A DNA stretch of 64,000 bases from an uncultured Croceitalea sp. (GCA_947494805.1 CANLWK010000001.1:1054001-1118000); one strand, 5' to 3'. Positions 18,292 to 28,010 are shown, counted from the stretch's first letter. Notes: generated from the letters alone by a model not told the origin. Made by a program: numbers and translations.

Positions 18292-19374
18292 ATGGAAAAT
18301 TCAAAAGAGATGCGAAAATGGTTAGATGATATGGCGTTGCCCCATCCTTTGGTAATCGCTGGACCTTGCAGTGCCGAAACAGAAGACCAAGTTTTAAAGA
18401 TTGCCCATGATTTAAAAGATACCGATGTCAACTATTATCGCGCCGGAATCTGGAAGCCGAGAACACGGCCGGGCAATTTTGAAGGCGTAGGTGCCATAGG
18501 GCTGAAATGGCTGCAGAAGGTAAAAGAAGAAACCGGACTTAAAACGGCCACCGAGGTTGCCAATAGGGCACATGTAGATTTGGCTTTGGAACATGATGTT
18601 GATTTGTTGTGGATTGGTGCCAGATCTACCGTTAGTCCATTTATTATGCAAGAACTGGCCGATGCATTGGAGGGCACTGATAAAATTGTTTTGGTCAAAA
18701 ATCCGGTAAATCCAGATTTGTCGTTATGGTTGGGTGGCATTGAGCGTTTACATACCGCAGGTATCAAAAAATTGGGAGCGATACATCGTGGTTTCTCAAC
18801 CTATCAAAAAACCAAATACCGCAACATACCTGAATGGCAATTGGCCATCGAATTTCAAAACCGTTTTCCTGATTTACCATTGATCAATGATCCATCGCAC
18901 ATTACCGGAAAGCGCGATATGATTTTTGATGTATCACAAACAGCTTTGGATTTAAATTTTGATGGGTTGATGATTGAAACACATTGGGACCCTGATAACG
19001 CTTGGAGTGATGCTGCGCAGCAGGTTACACCAAAAAGACTGGTACAGATTATGCAAGATTTAAAGATTAGAAAAGAAACCGACGAGGAAGCAGAATACAA
19101 TTCAAAGCTGAACAACCTGAGGGCCCAGATTGATGTCATTGACAATCAGTTGATAGATATATTGGGCGAACGCATGAAAGTATCTGACGGTATCGGTGCA
19201 TTGAAAAAACAAAAGAACGTTGCCGTATTACAGACAAACAGATGGAATGCGATTTTGGGCAAAATGATTTTGGAAGGTGAAACAAGGGGTTTGAGTGAAG
19301 AGTTCGTTTTGCGCATGTTCAAAGCCATTCACCAAGAGTCTATCAATCATCAAGAAAAGATACTTAAGGCATAA
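18292..19374 (+). CDS. Bifunctional DAHP synthase / chorismate mutase
   Basis: A fusion of the first shikimate-pathway enzyme with chorismate mutase. Residues 1-262 are a type I-beta (KDSA-like) DAHP synthase with AGPCSAE near residue 23, YRAGIWKPRTRPG, GARS and DPSHITGKRD. Residues 270-355 are an AroQ-type helical chorismate mutase (LRAQIDVIDNQLIDILGERM, then ALKKQKN). In related fusions the mutase domain binds prephenate or chorismate and inhibits the synthase. With pheA, the aminotransferase and tyrA it completes entry and branch-point control of aromatic synthesis. The 108-base gap before it shows no obvious promoter. Confidence 0.93.
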   Translation: MENSKEMRKWLDDMALPHPLVIAGPCSAETEDQVLKIAHDLKDTDVNYYRAGIWKPRTRPGNFEGVGAIGLKWLQKVKEETGLKTATEVANRAHVDLALEHDVDLLWIGARSTVSPFIMQELADALEGTDKIVLVKNPVNPDLSLWLGGIERLHTAGIKKLGAIHRGFSTYQKTKYRNIPEWQLAIEFQNRFPDLPLINDPSHITGKRDMIFDVSQTALDLNFDGLMIETHWDPDNAWSDAAQQVTPKRLVQIMQDLKIRKETDEEAEYNSKLNNLRAQIDVIDNQLIDILGERMKVSDGIGALKKQKNVAVLQTNRWNAILGKMILEGETRGLSEEFVLRMFKAIHQESINHQEKILKA

Positions 19375-19397
19375 ATTATAGTCATTCAAATATTTTG

Positions 19398-19471
19398 GTC
19401 ATTTTGAGCGAAGTGATAAATCAAAAAGAGTTGTTTGAGGCTCTTTTGATAATTCTTTGATTCGAAATGAC
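19398..19471. repeat. Intergenic inverted-repeat element (GTCATTTTGAGCG ... GTCATTTCGAA type)
   Basis: GTCATTTTGAGCG at 19398-19410 faces TTCGAAATGAC at 19461-19471, so the ends form an imperfect inverted repeat around a 50-base AT-rich core. Small elements of this look (GTCATTTCGA plus GAGCGCAGTCGA) are common between genes of Flavobacteriaceae. This one separates the aromatic operon from the GIN gene. It could act as a weak terminator or be a MITE-like remnant. Confidence 0.5.
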
Positions 19472-19474
19472 TTT

Positions 19475-19505
19475 TTTGCTTTAATACTGTAACAAAATAC
19501 TTTTT
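19475..19505 (+). promoter_or_regulatory. Putative promoter of the 19538 GIN-domain gene
   Basis: TTTG at 19475-19478, a 19-base spacer and TACTTTTT at 19498-19505 match the Bacteroidota -33/-7 pattern except for the last base. It sits 33 bases before the ATG. Confidence 0.45.
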
Positions 19506-19537
19506 TTTACATCTTTCAAAAAACGAAAACAGATCAC

Positions 19538-20212
19538 ATGAAAACGATGACCACTATTTGCCTTGTGCTAATCACGCTGGCAACCTTCGCACAGCGAACC
19601 ATTGATAAAGAAGTTGGTGATTTTGATGAAATCAAAGTATTTGATTTGATTGAGGTCAATATGATTCAATCTGACGAAAACCGAATTCTTATTAAAGGTG
19701 AAAATACACACGATATTAAATGGGCCAATAAAGATGGCGTATTGAAATTGCGCATGCAATTGGACAAAAAATTTACGGGTGAAGATACCTTTATTGAAGT
19801 GTATTATACAGATATAGAGGTTATTGACGCAAATGAAGGCGCCGAGATTACCTGCAACGAAATGGTGAGCAAGACAAAAATTGAATTGAGGGCTCAAGAA
19901 GGAGCTCGTATAAACATTGGTATGAATGTCGCTGTCGCTGAAATTAGAGCAGTTACTGGGGGCATTATTGAGGCTTCAGGCTTGGCAGAAAACCAATCTA
20001 TAGTATTGAATACCGGAGGTATTTTTGAAGGCCGTGATTTAAGATCTTCGGTATCTGATGTAAAAATATCTGCTGGGGGTGAAGCTGAGGTTTTTGCGTC
20101 AGACCGAATAGATGTCAACGTAAAGGCTGGGGGAGATGTAACTGTTTATGGCAAGCCTAAAGAAGTCAACAAAAAGACCTTCGTTGGTGGCAGGGTCAAG
20201 GTATTGGACTGA
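19538..20212 (+). CDS. GIN domain (DUF2807) secreted protein
   Basis: A 224-residue protein with a signal peptide (MKTMTTICLVLITLATFAQ) and no lipobox, so it is probably periplasmic or surface-exposed. The GIN domain spans about 25-215, beginning FDEIKVFDLIEVNMIQSDEN. It continues as a beta-helix of Gly- and Ala-rich rungs (NTGGIFEGRDL, SAGGEAEVFA, KAGGDVTVYGKP). Function is unknown for the family. It is flanked by an upstream repeat and promoter and a downstream terminator, so it seems to be monocistronic. Confidence 0.8.
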   Translation: MKTMTTICLVLITLATFAQRTIDKEVGDFDEIKVFDLIEVNMIQSDENRILIKGENTHDIKWANKDGVLKLRMQLDKKFTGEDTFIEVYYTDIEVIDANEGAEITCNEMVSKTKIELRAQEGARINIGMNVAVAEIRAVTGGIIEASGLAENQSIVLNTGGIFEGRDLRSSVSDVKISAGGEAEVFASDRIDVNVKAGGDVTVYGKPKEVNKKTFVGGRVKVLD

Positions 20213-20233
20213 TCTCAACTAAACTGAAAAATA

Positions 20234-20258
20234 AAAAGCCCCGAAATTCGGGGCTTTT
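20234..20258. terminator. Bidirectional terminator
   Basis: AAAAGCCCCGAA pairs with TTCGGGGCTTTT around a single base. The flanking A and T runs make it work on both strands. It lies between the convergent genes ending at 20212 (+) and 20282 (-). Confidence 0.9.
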
Positions 20259-20281
20259 CTATTGTAAGAGTATATCTTAAT

Positions 20282-20722
20282 TTATTTTTTGAAGATATAT
20301 CGGGTAATGAAAATACCTTTTCCATCACCTTTACCACCTTCACTCTCAACTGCACTGGTAACAAAAGCAAGTTCCCATCCATTGGCTACCATGTCATTGA
20401 TCATTGAAGTGATCAATGCATCGTTGGCCGCAATATTTTGAAAACGGATACCACCAATATTGTAAAAGTTCAATAATTTGGTTTCTTCAAAGTTTTTTAC
20501 ACGAATTTCACCTCGTTTTGATTTGTTTCTTGTGTTGTCTTCTTCGGTCTGAACGCTGGTATACTCTCTGTAGTCTTTGTCTTCGAGAGCATTTACAATT
20601 CTTGAACGTCCCAAGCCATTTGGTACAATAGATTCAACACTGGTGATTACTTTGAACTGTTGGGCATTCATTTCGAAAGTTGCCGCCAATGCAACAACAG
20701 CGATGAAAAGAATTTTTTTCAT
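20282..20722 (-). CDS. Hypothetical secreted protein
   Basis: I do not recognise a characterised family. The 146 residues begin with a clear signal peptide (MKKILFIAVVALAATFEMNA, then QQ). The mature part is hydrophilic, with SIVPNGLGRSRIVNALEDKD and an amphipathic segment ending GWELAFVTSAVES. The latter resembles the DUF4177-like pattern in which a short domain ends with WELV and a strand. The C-terminus GIFITRYIFKK is a strand. Its promoter faces that of rsgA. Confidence 0.65.
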   Translation of the reverse strand: MKKILFIAVVALAATFEMNAQQFKVITSVESIVPNGLGRSRIVNALEDKDYREYTSVQTEEDNTRNKSKRGEIRVKNFEETKLLNFYNIGGIRFQNIAANDALITSMINDMVANGWELAFVTSAVESEGGKGDGKGIFITRYIFKK

Positions 20723-20753
20723 AATGATCGGTCTTAGATTTTTAGTTAAATGT

Positions 20754-20783
20754 TAAAGATATACCTAATACGTTGCAATCAAA
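20754..20783 (-). promoter_or_regulatory. Putative promoter of the 20282-20722 gene
   Basis: On the minus strand TTTG (20780-20783), an 18-base spacer and TATCTTTA (20754-20761) resemble the -33/-7 elements. They sit about 32 bases before the ATG. Confidence 0.4.
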
Positions 20784-20821
20784 GGATTATTGTTTCTTTG
20801 CACAGAAATAATTAACATTTT

Positions 20822-21775
20822 GTGTTAGGAACTGTTTATAAATCTACTGGCAGCTGGTATACCGTTAAATCTGATGACGGTAATTTTCATGAATGCCGCA
20901 TAAAGGGCAAGTTCCGAATAAAGGGTATTAAAAGTACAAACCCCGTTGCCGTTGGTGATGTCGTTGCGTTTGAGCTTGAGACCATAGGTGATGAAACCGT
21001 TGGTATCATTTCTGACATTAAAGACAGAAAGAACTACATCGTACGTAAGTCGGTGAACCTTTCAAAACAAACCCATATCATTGCAGCAAACCTTGATCAG
21101 GTCTTTTTGATGGTGACCCTGAACAATCCCATGACCTACACCATTTTTATAGATCGTTTTTTGGTCACTGCCGAAGCTTATGAAATTCCGGCAGTATTGC
21201 TATTCAATAAAATGGATACCTACAGTTTTGAAGAAAAGGCGGAGATATTGTATCTAAAAAAAATATATGAAGATATCGGTTACCCATGTATTGAACTATC
21301 TGCAAAGACAGGAGAAAATGTTGATAGGGTAAAGGCATTGATGAAAGGTAAGACCAGTATGTTTTCTGGGCATTCTGGAGTTGGCAAGTCCACTTTGGTC
21401 AATGCCATTGAGCCACTGCTACATCTGAAAACGGCTGAAATCTCAGAGCAACACTTACAGGGGCAACATACTACCACATTTGCCGAAATGTATGACCTAT
21501 CGTTTGATGGTAAAATTATTGATACACCTGGTATCCGGGGCTTCGGAATTGTAGACATGGAGAAAGATGAGATTGGAGATTATTTTCCAGAATTTTTTGA
21601 ACTGAAGTCTGAATGCAAGTTCAACAATTGCTTGCATGTAGACGAACCCAAATGTGCGGTCAAATTGGCTTTAGAGAAAGAAAAAGTATCTTGGAGTCGC
21701 TATAAAAGCTATATGCAGATATTGCATGGTGATGATGAAAACTATCGGGTAGATATCTATAAAGAGAAATCATGA
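20822..21775 (+). CDS. rsgA: Ribosome small subunit-dependent GTPase A
   Basis: A circularly permuted GTPase that helps mature the 30S subunit. The 317 residues start at a GTG. The N-terminal OB fold is [18 protein letters not shown]. In the permuted GTPase, LFNKMD (G4) precedes [14 protein letters not shown] (G1, about residue 183) and DTPGIRGFG (G3). The C-terminal zinc site is [14 protein letters not shown]. The stop overlaps the ATG of dtd by four bases, so the two are translationally coupled. Confidence 0.95.
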   Translation: MLGTVYKSTGSWYTVKSDDGNFHECRIKGKFRIKGIKSTNPVAVGDVVAFELETIGDETVGIISDIKDRKNYIVRKSVNLSKQTHIIAANLDQVFLMVTLNNPMTYTIFIDRFLVTAEAYEIPAVLLFNKMDTYSFEEKAEILYLKKIYEDIGYPCIELSAKTGENVDRVKALMKGKTSMFSGHSGVGKSTLVNAIEPLLHLKTAEISEQHLQGQHTTTFAEMYDLSFDGKIIDTPGIRGFGIVDMEKDEIGDYFPEFFELKSECKFNNCLHVDEPKCAVKLALEKEKVSWSRYKSYMQILHGDDENYRVDIYKEKS

Positions 21776-22224
21776 GGGCAGTTGTGCAACGCGTATCGGA
21801 AGCCAGTGTCACTGTAGATAGTGATGTTGTTGCCAACATAGACCATGGGTTGTTGATTCTATTGGGAATTGAAGAAACGGACACCGATGAAGATATTGAG
21901 TGGCTTTCAAAAAAAATAGTAAATCTGCGTATTTTCAATGATGTAGAAGGTATCATGAACAAGTCCCTGTTGAATGTGGAAGGTGATGCCATTGTAGTCA
22001 GTCAATTCACGCTGCACGCCTCTACAAAAAAGGGCAATCGACCATCATATATCAAAGCCGCTAAACCAACGATTGCTGTTCCACTTTACAAAAAATTTGT
22101 TGCCCAGATTGAAACCGACTTGAGAAAACCGGTTGGTACCGGAATCTTTGGTGCAGACATGAAGGTAAGATTGTTAAATGATGGTCCGGTGACCATTAAT
22201 ATTGATACAAAACGAAGAGAATAA
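21772..22224 (+). CDS. dtd: D-aminoacyl-tRNA deacylase
   Basis: Hydrolyses D-amino acids, and glycine on tRNA-Ala, from mis-charged tRNA. The 150 residues are the usual DTD length. Signature motifs are [13 protein letters not shown] at the N-terminus, [17 protein letters not shown] at about 79-95 and the cis-Pro loop LNDGPVTI at about 134-141. It overlaps rsgA upstream by four bases and the mazG-like gene downstream by one (TAATG). Confidence 0.95.
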   Translation: MRAVVQRVSEASVTVDSDVVANIDHGLLILLGIEETDTDEDIEWLSKKIVNLRIFNDVEGIMNKSLLNVEGDAIVVSQFTLHASTKKGNRPSYIKAAKPTIAVPLYKKFVAQIETDLRKPVGTGIFGADMKVRLLNDGPVTINIDTKRRE

Positions 22225-22550
22225 TGAACATCAAAAATGCACAACAAGCCGTTGATGAGTGGATTCAAAACCATGGGGTCAGATACTTCAACGAGTTGAC
22301 GAATATGGCCCAACTTACCGAAGAAGTTGGTGAGGTGGCCCGAATCATTGCACGACGATACGGTGAACAGAGCGAAAAAGAATCAGATAAGAACAAAGAT
22401 TTGGGTGAAGAACTGGCCGATGTACTCTTTGTAGTACTTTGTTTGGCCAACCAAACCAATGTTGATTTACAACAAGCTTTTGACAAAAAGTTAGATTTGA
22501 AAACAAAGCGTGACCACGACCGTCACCACAATAATGAAAAGTTGAAATAG
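22224..22550 (+). CDS. MazG-like nucleotide pyrophosphohydrolase
   Basis: A 108-residue all-alpha NTP pyrophosphohydrolase. The metal-binding acidic residues are in LTEEVGEVARI (EExxE, about residues 34-38) and in LGEELADVLFVVLCLAN (ExxD, about 60-64). KRDHDRHHN near the C-terminus is common in short MazG-like enzymes. It would hydrolyse non-canonical or deoxy-NTPs in the cytoplasm. The ATG overlaps the dtd stop, placing it in the rsgA-dtd operon. Confidence 0.88.
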   Translation: MNIKNAQQAVDEWIQNHGVRYFNELTNMAQLTEEVGEVARIIARRYGEQSEKESDKNKDLGEELADVLFVVLCLANQTNVDLQQAFDKKLDLKTKRDHDRHHNNEKLK

Positions 22551-22595
22551 GGTTATCTTTGGGCTTTTCATTTCGTTCAAATCTAAAGACCAATT

Positions 22596-23825
22596 TTGAA
22601 ACTGTACTTAAACAAGCTTGAACAAAATCTCATAAAGACGGAGATTCAGATCACCGGTTCAAAAAGTGAAACCAACAGATTGTTGTTGTTGCAATCGCTC
22701 TTTGGGAATTTAAGTCTTGAGAATCTTTCCAATTCAGATGATGCCACCGTTATGCAAAAGGGCTTGCAGGCCATTCAAGGCGAAGTAGATATTCACCACG
22801 CCGGCACTGCAATGCGCTTTTTGACCTCTTATTTTGCATCTAGCGAAGGCAAAGAAGTAGTTTTGACAGGTTCGGCCCGAATGAAAGAAAGACCCATAAA
22901 GGTTTTGGTAGATGCCTTACAAAGTCTGGGCGCCGATATTTCCTATGTTGAAAGCGAAGGTTATCCACCTTTAAAAATCAAGGGAAAGAAATTGACAAAA
23001 ACCTCTGTTGGTCTACCAGCAGACGTCAGCAGTCAATACATTTCTTCCCTTTTATTGATTGCCCCGCATTTGACCAATGGTATGGTTTTGGATTTGATGG
23101 GCAAGATTACATCAATCCCTTATATTAAGATGACTTTGGGATTGCTAAATGAAATAGGTGTTCAAACCAAATTTGAGGGAAATCAAATAAAAGTGTACCC
23201 TAAAACTCAGGTTGATGATAAAACAATGGTGGTAGAATCTGACTGGAGTGCAGCTAGCTATTTTTACAGTATCGCGGCCTTGGCTGAAGTAAGTAGTGAA
23301 ATACGGCTTTCATCGTATAAAAAAGACTCATTACAGGGGGATAGTGTGCTTTCTGAAATCTATAAGGATTTTGGTGTGGAAACGTACTTTGAGGAAAACA
23401 CTATTGTCTTAAGAAAAGTGAAAAATGTGACACTTGAGACCTTGGATTTAGAGCTACACAACGCTCCTGATATTGCTCAGACCATTGCTGTAACCTGTTT
23501 TGGTTTGGGTATGGGCTGTAATTTGACAGGACTTCATACCTTGCCCATTAAAGAAACTGACCGTTTGGCCGCTATGAAAACAGAGCTTGAAAAGGTTGGG
23601 GCGACAGTTACTATTTCCGATAAAAGCTTGCATCTAGCATCTGGTCAAGGCATATCGACGGACAAGGTGATAGACACTTATAATGATCATAGAATGGCCA
23701 TGGCGTTTGCTCCTTTAGCTTTAAAAACCGCACTGTACATTAATGATGCCGGAGTGGTTTCAAAATCGTACCCGGATTTTTGGAAGGATATGAAACTTGT
23801 TGGTCTGCAGATTTCTTCGGTCTAA
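22596..23825 (+). CDS. aroA: 3-phosphoshikimate 1-carboxyvinyltransferase (EPSP synthase)
   Basis: Makes EPSP from shikimate-3-phosphate and phosphoenolpyruvate, the sixth step of the shikimate pathway. The 409 residues start at a TTG. GSKSETNRLLLLQSL near residue 21 carries the substrate Lys, Ser and Arg. AGTAMRFLTSYFA at about 68 corresponds to the glyphosate-loop region (usual GNAGT reduced to HHAGT). KETDRLAAM and DTYNDHRMAMAFAP are the C-terminal signatures. It is away from the pheA operon, downstream of the rsgA-dtd-mazG group. Confidence 0.95.
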   Translation: MKLYLNKLEQNLIKTEIQITGSKSETNRLLLLQSLFGNLSLENLSNSDDATVMQKGLQAIQGEVDIHHAGTAMRFLTSYFASSEGKEVVLTGSARMKERPIKVLVDALQSLGADISYVESEGYPPLKIKGKKLTKTSVGLPADVSSQYISSLLLIAPHLTNGMVLDLMGKITSIPYIKMTLGLLNEIGVQTKFEGNQIKVYPKTQVDDKTMVVESDWSAASYFYSIAALAEVSSEIRLSSYKKDSLQGDSVLSEIYKDFGVETYFEENTIVLRKVKNVTLETLDLELHNAPDIAQTIAVTCFGLGMGCNLTGLHTLPIKETDRLAAMKTELEKVGATVTISDKSLHLASGQGISTDKVIDTYNDHRMAMAFAPLALKTALYINDAGVVSKSYPDFWKDMKLVGLQISSV

Positions 23826-23901
23826 AATCAATGTGGTATTTAGGGAATGCTACTGTAAATTCAAAATCCATTGATTTTTCTAAAAGAAATCAGCTATTGA
23901 C

Positions 23902-23933
23902 TTGACAACCCCTATGCTCAGATTGTATATTTG
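23902..23933 (+). promoter_or_regulatory. Promoter of queA
   Basis: A perfect TATATTTG (23926-23933) matches the -7 consensus, with TTG at 23902-23904 spaced 21 bases upstream. The ATG of queA follows 30 bases later. Confidence 0.6.
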
Positions 23934-23962
23934 CCATCTTTGAAAAAAATCCAAAACGACAC

Positions 23963-25012
23963 ATGAAATTATCCAACTTTAATTTTGAGCTTCCCAGTGA
24001 GTTATTGGCCGAATATCCTGCCGAGAACCGTGATGAATCTAAATTGATGGTCATACACCGTGAGACAGGCAAGATTGAGCATCGTATGTTCAAAGACATG
24101 ATAGAGTACTTTGATGAAGGCGATGTTATGGTGTTGAACAATACCAAGGTCTTTCCGGCCAGACTTTATGGTAATAAAGAAAAGACAGGTGCCAGAATTG
24201 AAGTGTTCTTATTGCGTGAACTGAACGAAGAGCAACGCCTTTGGGACGTTCTTGTGGATCCGGCCCGTAAAATAAGAATCGGCAACAAGCTTTATTTTGG
24301 AGATGATGAGAGTTTGGTTGCCGAGGTTATCGACAATACAACATCAAGAGGTAGAACCCTTCGCTTTCTTTATGACGGTTCATATACCGATTTCAGAAGA
24401 AAACTTAGAGAATTGGGCGAGACGCCACTGCCAAAATACATTAAGCGTGATGTGACGCCTGAAGATGAAGAACGTTATCAAACTATTTATGCGAAGCATG
24501 AAGGTGCGGTTGCCGCACCAACAGCAGGACTTCACTTTTCAAAACACCTTTTAAAGCGTCTTGAAATTAAGGGTGTTGATTTTGCAGAAGTTACCCTGCA
24601 TGTAGGTTTGGGTACGTTCAATCCTGTTGAGGTAGAAGATTTGTCAAAGCATAAGATGGACAGTGAAGAATTGGTGATTGATGAAAAAGCAACAGAAATC
24701 GTCAATTCAGCAAAGCAGCGTAAAAAACGGGTCTGTGCGGTCGGTACTACCGTAATGCGCGGTCTAGAAAGTGCTGTTTCTTCAGAACATACACTCAATA
24801 CTTTCGAAGGTTGGACGAATAAGTTCATTTTTCCACCCTACGATTTTAGTATAGCCAACTGTATGGTGACCAATTTTCACTTACCAAAATCGACCTTGTT
24901 GATGATGATTTCGGCATTTGTGGGCCACGATTTGATGAAAAAAGCCTACAAGCAAGCTATATTGGAACAATATCGTTTTTACTCCTACGGTGATGCGATG
25001 TTGATTATCTAA
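23963..25012 (+). CDS. queA: S-adenosylmethionine:tRNA ribosyltransferase-isomerase
   Basis: Adds the epoxycyclopentane ring to 7-aminomethyl-7-deazaguanine in tRNA, the penultimate step to queuosine. The 349 residues fit the family. Motifs include [20 protein letters not shown] at the N-terminus, [13 protein letters not shown], the catalytic core [13 protein letters not shown] (about 181-193), [13 protein letters not shown] and the C-terminal [13 protein letters not shown]. It has its own promoter and a downstream hairpin terminator. Confidence 0.96.
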   Translation: MKLSNFNFELPSELLAEYPAENRDESKLMVIHRETGKIEHRMFKDMIEYFDEGDVMVLNNTKVFPARLYGNKEKTGARIEVFLLRELNEEQRLWDVLVDPARKIRIGNKLYFGDDESLVAEVIDNTTSRGRTLRFLYDGSYTDFRRKLRELGETPLPKYIKRDVTPEDEERYQTIYAKHEGAVAAPTAGLHFSKHLLKRLEIKGVDFAEVTLHVGLGTFNPVEVEDLSKHKMDSEELVIDEKATEIVNSAKQRKKRVCAVGTTVMRGLESAVSSEHTLNTFEGWTNKFIFPPYDFSIANCMVTNFHLPKSTLLMMISAFVGHDLMKKAYKQAILEQYRFYSYGDAMLII

Positions 25013-25041
25013 GAAGTAACGATAGTATATAAGAATTGTTC

Positions 25042-25076
25042 AAATCCCTCATGTATAGCTCATGAGGGATTTTTCA
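25042..25076 (+). terminator. Intrinsic terminator after queA
   Basis: AAATCCCTCATG pairs with CATGAGGGATTT around a 7-base loop and is followed by TTTTC. The stem covers the ATG at 25062, showing that the true rlmN start is the later ATG at 25095. Confidence 0.85.
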
Positions 25077-25094
25077 TTGCTTACCTTTGCCAGA

Positions 25095-26135
25095 ATGCAA
25101 CAAACAAAAAAAGACATACGGGCATTGACCAAAGAACAGTTGCGAGATTTCTTTGTGAACAATGGGGATAAAGCGTTTCGTGGCAATCAGGTCTATGAAT
25201 GGTTGTGGCAAAAATCGGTACATTCGTTTGAAGGTATGACCAACATTTCAAAAGAAACCCGTGAAATGCTTGAGAACAACTTTGTCATCAACCATATTCA
25301 GGTTGACCAAATGCAACGTAGTGCCGATGGTACCATTAAAAATGCCGTTCGCTTGCATGACGATTTAATCGTAGAGTCCGTTTTGATACCCACTGCTTCA
25401 AGAACAACTGCTTGTGTTTCGAGCCAAGTTGGTTGTAGTTTAGATTGCAAGTTTTGTGCAACGGCACGTTTAAAACGTATGCGCAATCTGAATCCTGATG
25501 AGATTTACGATCAGGTGGTCGCAATAGACAATGAGAGTCGCTTGTATTTTAACAGACCATTGAGCAACATCGTTTTTATGGGGATGGGCGAACCCTTGAT
25601 GAACTATAACAATGTGCTCAAAGCCATAGATAAGATAACTTCAAAAGAGGGTTTGGCAATGTCACCTAAACGCATAACCGTTTCAACTTCAGGAGTTCCA
25701 AAGATGATTAAAAAAATGGCAGATGAAAAGGTACGGTTCAATTTGGCAGTTTCATTGCACTCGGCTATCGACGAGGTACGTACGTCAATAATGCCCTTTA
25801 ACGAACACTTTCCGTTAAAAGATTTGCGCGAAGCACTGGAATATTGGTATGCCAAGACCAAGAATCGTATCACTTATGAATATGTGGTTTGGCAAGGAAT
25901 CAATGACGGCCAAAAAGATGTAGACGCTTTGGTCAGATTCTGCGGTTTTGCGCCATCTAAGGTCAACCTGATTGAATACAACCCCATTGACGATGGTCAG
26001 TTTCAACAGGCATCTGACCAAGCAATACGGATGTACCAAAGAACATTAGAGGCAAATAATATCACGGTGACCGTAAGAAGGTCCAGAGGTAAAGATATCG
26101 ACGCTGCCTGCGGCCAATTGGCTAATAAAACGTAA
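25095..26135 (+). CDS. rlmN: Dual-specificity 23S rRNA/tRNA adenosine C2-methyltransferase
   Basis: A radical SAM enzyme that methylates C2 of A2503 in 23S rRNA and A37 of some tRNAs. From the ATG at 25095 it has 346 residues. The iron-sulfur CxxxCxxC is Cys114, Cys118 and Cys121 (CSLDCKFC). MGMGEPLMNY is the SAM-contacting GGE-like motif. The catalytic cysteine near the C-terminus is in DIDAACGQL. The start was chosen because the earlier ATG lies in the queA terminator stem. Confidence 0.95.
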   Translation: MQQTKKDIRALTKEQLRDFFVNNGDKAFRGNQVYEWLWQKSVHSFEGMTNISKETREMLENNFVINHIQVDQMQRSADGTIKNAVRLHDDLIVESVLIPTASRTTACVSSQVGCSLDCKFCATARLKRMRNLNPDEIYDQVVAIDNESRLYFNRPLSNIVFMGMGEPLMNYNNVLKAIDKITSKEGLAMSPKRITVSTSGVPKMIKKMADEKVRFNLAVSLHSAIDEVRTSIMPFNEHFPLKDLREALEYWYAKTKNRITYEYVVWQGINDGQKDVDALVRFCGFAPSKVNLIEYNPIDDGQFQQASDQAIRMYQRTLEANNITVTVRRSRGKDIDAACGQLANKT

Positions 26136-26225
26136 CTAAAGGTATTGCTATTGCTGTAGAACCGCAGTTTTAGGGTATCTGCCGAAAAGTTTGTTTTCAA
26201 CCTTAGTTTAGAGTTGCTTTTTGCC

Positions 26226-26233
26226 TACTTTTG
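26226..26233 (+). promoter_or_regulatory. Putative -7 element of the polyprenyl synthase promoter
   Basis: TACTTTTG matches TAnnTTTG and lies 35 bases upstream of the TTG start at 26269. No TTTG at the ideal distance is seen. Confidence 0.35.
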
Positions 26234-26268
26234 ATGCTCTAAACCGAGCAATCAATAGTATTTTCTAA

Positions 26269-27246
26269 TTGAAAATAGCCGCACAAATACGAGAACCCAT
26301 AGAGCACGAAATGGAACTTTTTGAAAATAAGTTCCGTGATTCAATGTCTTCAAAAGTTGCACTGTTCAATCGTATCACATACTATATCGTGAACAGAAAG
26401 GGCAAGCAAATGAGACCCATGTTCGTTTTTTTGACGGCTAAGCTATTGAACAATGGAGAGATTGATGAGCGTACCTATACAGGGGCCTCGATTATCGAGT
26501 TGATACATACAGCAAGTCTAGTACATGATGATGTAGTCGATGACAGTTACAAACGCCGGGGATTCTTCTCAGTCAATGCTTTGTGGAAAAACAAAATTGC
26601 AGTCTTGGTAGGCGATTATCTTTTTTCTAAAGGACTCTTGGTCGCTTTGGAGCGTGGTGATTATGATTTGCTGCAGATTATCTCCAATTCGGTAAAATCA
26701 ATGAGTGAAGGTGAACTATTGCAAATAGAAAAGGCTCGAAAGCTTGATATTACCGAAGATGTGTATTATGAAATCATCCGTCAGAAAACGGCAACATTGA
26801 TTGCCGCATGCTGCAGTATGGGCGCCGCATCTGTAAAACCGGACTCCGAGGAAGTTGAAATATTTCGCAGATTTGGTGAACTCTGCGGAATGGCATTTCA
26901 AATCAAGGATGATCTTTTTGATTATGGTAGTGAACGTATCGGCAAACCCACAGGTATTGATATCAAAGAACAAAAAATGACATTGCCACTGATTTACGCC
27001 CTAAATGAAAGTTCAAAGGATAAAAAGCGATGGTTGATCAATTCCATTAAAAACCACAATACGGATAAAAAAAGGGTGAGAGAAGTGATTGCCTACGTCA
27101 AAGAAAAAGGGGGGCTTGATTATTCCGTTCAAAAAATGCTCACTTTCAAAGACGAGGCGCTAGGTTTATTGAACAGCTATCCTGATTCAGACTATAAAGC
27201 CGCTTTGACCTTGATGGTCAACTATGTTGTTGATCGTAAAAAGTAA
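26269..27246 (+). CDS. Long-chain trans-polyprenyl diphosphate synthase
   Basis: Condenses isopentenyl diphosphate onto allylic diphosphates to build the side chain of menaquinone. The 325 residues start at a TTG. The first aspartate-rich motif is DDVVDD (87-92) followed by RRG, and the second is DDLFD (214-218). Both are intact. GKQMRPM near residue 45 binds isopentenyl diphosphate. Length and motifs fit an octaprenyl- or heptaprenyl-type synthase (IspB/HepT-like). The chain length cannot be read safely. Confidence 0.9.
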   Translation: MKIAAQIREPIEHEMELFENKFRDSMSSKVALFNRITYYIVNRKGKQMRPMFVFLTAKLLNNGEIDERTYTGASIIELIHTASLVHDDVVDDSYKRRGFFSVNALWKNKIAVLVGDYLFSKGLLVALERGDYDLLQIISNSVKSMSEGELLQIEKARKLDITEDVYYEIIRQKTATLIAACCSMGAASVKPDSEEVEIFRRFGELCGMAFQIKDDLFDYGSERIGKPTGIDIKEQKMTLPLIYALNESSKDKKRWLINSIKNHNTDKKRVREVIAYVKEKGGLDYSVQKMLTFKDEALGLLNSYPDSDYKAALTLMVNYVVDRKK

Positions 27247-27381
27247 TTTTCTCCGCGATTAGTTCAGGTATTTATACGTTTTTTTAGAAAAAAAAGTACA
27301 ATCTGGACAACCATTCCAAAACTTAAGGCGTCTATCTTTATAGAACAACGAATTAGGGTGTTTTAAACAAATAGAGAACCA

Positions 27382-27942
27382 TTGAAAATCATTTCATTCT
27401 ATAGCAATGAAAAGCAATTGATAAAAAAAGCAATTGCCAATAATCGAGACGCGCAGCGAACCATTTACGATAAGTACGCACCTAAGATGTTGAGTGTATG
27501 CCGACAGTATATACGAGATGTGCATTTTGCAGAAGATGTTATGGTCTGCAGTTTTGTAAAGGTTTTTAAAAATTTAAGTGCTTTTGAACACCGCGGTAGT
27601 TTTGAAGGATGGATTCGAAGAATAATGGTCAGAGAGAGTATTTCATACTTAAGAAAGCAACAATTTGTGGTTTTTGATGATGAGGTTGTCGATAAAAAGG
27701 AGCGAGTGGTGTTTGAAGAGTCTATGATAGACGGCGAGTATGTTCAAGAGCTTATTGATAGTCTTCCGGAAGGATATAAGGTCGTTTTTGTATTGTATGC
27801 AGTAGAAGGATACAAACATCAAGAGATTGCCAAAATGCTTAAAATATCTGAAGGAACCTCAAAATCACAATTGTTCAAAGCACGAAAGATGCTTCAAGAG
27901 AATTTAAAACTAAGGGGAATAACAAGAAAGATGACCCGTTGA
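27382..27942 (+). CDS. ECF-family RNA polymerase sigma factor
   Basis: A 186-residue sigma-70 family protein with a TTG start. Region 2 spans about 20-90 (IYDKYAPKMLSVCRQYIRD, FKNLSAFEHRGSFEGWIRRI). Region 4 spans about 125-180 (SLPEGYKVVFVLYAVEGYKH then QEIAKMLKISEGTSKSQLFK). Regions 1.1 and 3 are missing, as in ECF sigmas. The gene 68 bases downstream has a cytoplasmic N-terminus plus one membrane helix and is probably its anti-sigma partner. A TATCTTTA at 27333-27340 may be its -7 box. Confidence 0.88.
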   Translation: MKIISFYSNEKQLIKKAIANNRDAQRTIYDKYAPKMLSVCRQYIRDVHFAEDVMVCSFVKVFKNLSAFEHRGSFEGWIRRIMVRESISYLRKQQFVVFDDEVVDKKERVVFEESMIDGEYVQELIDSLPEGYKVVFVLYAVEGYKHQEIAKMLKISEGTSKSQLFKARKMLQENLKLRGITRKMTR

Positions 27943-28010
27943 AATCCATTATTGGATCAAAAAAGGTTAGGGCAGGTTTAAAGACCCAAAGGAAAAGAGA
28001 ATAAAAGAGC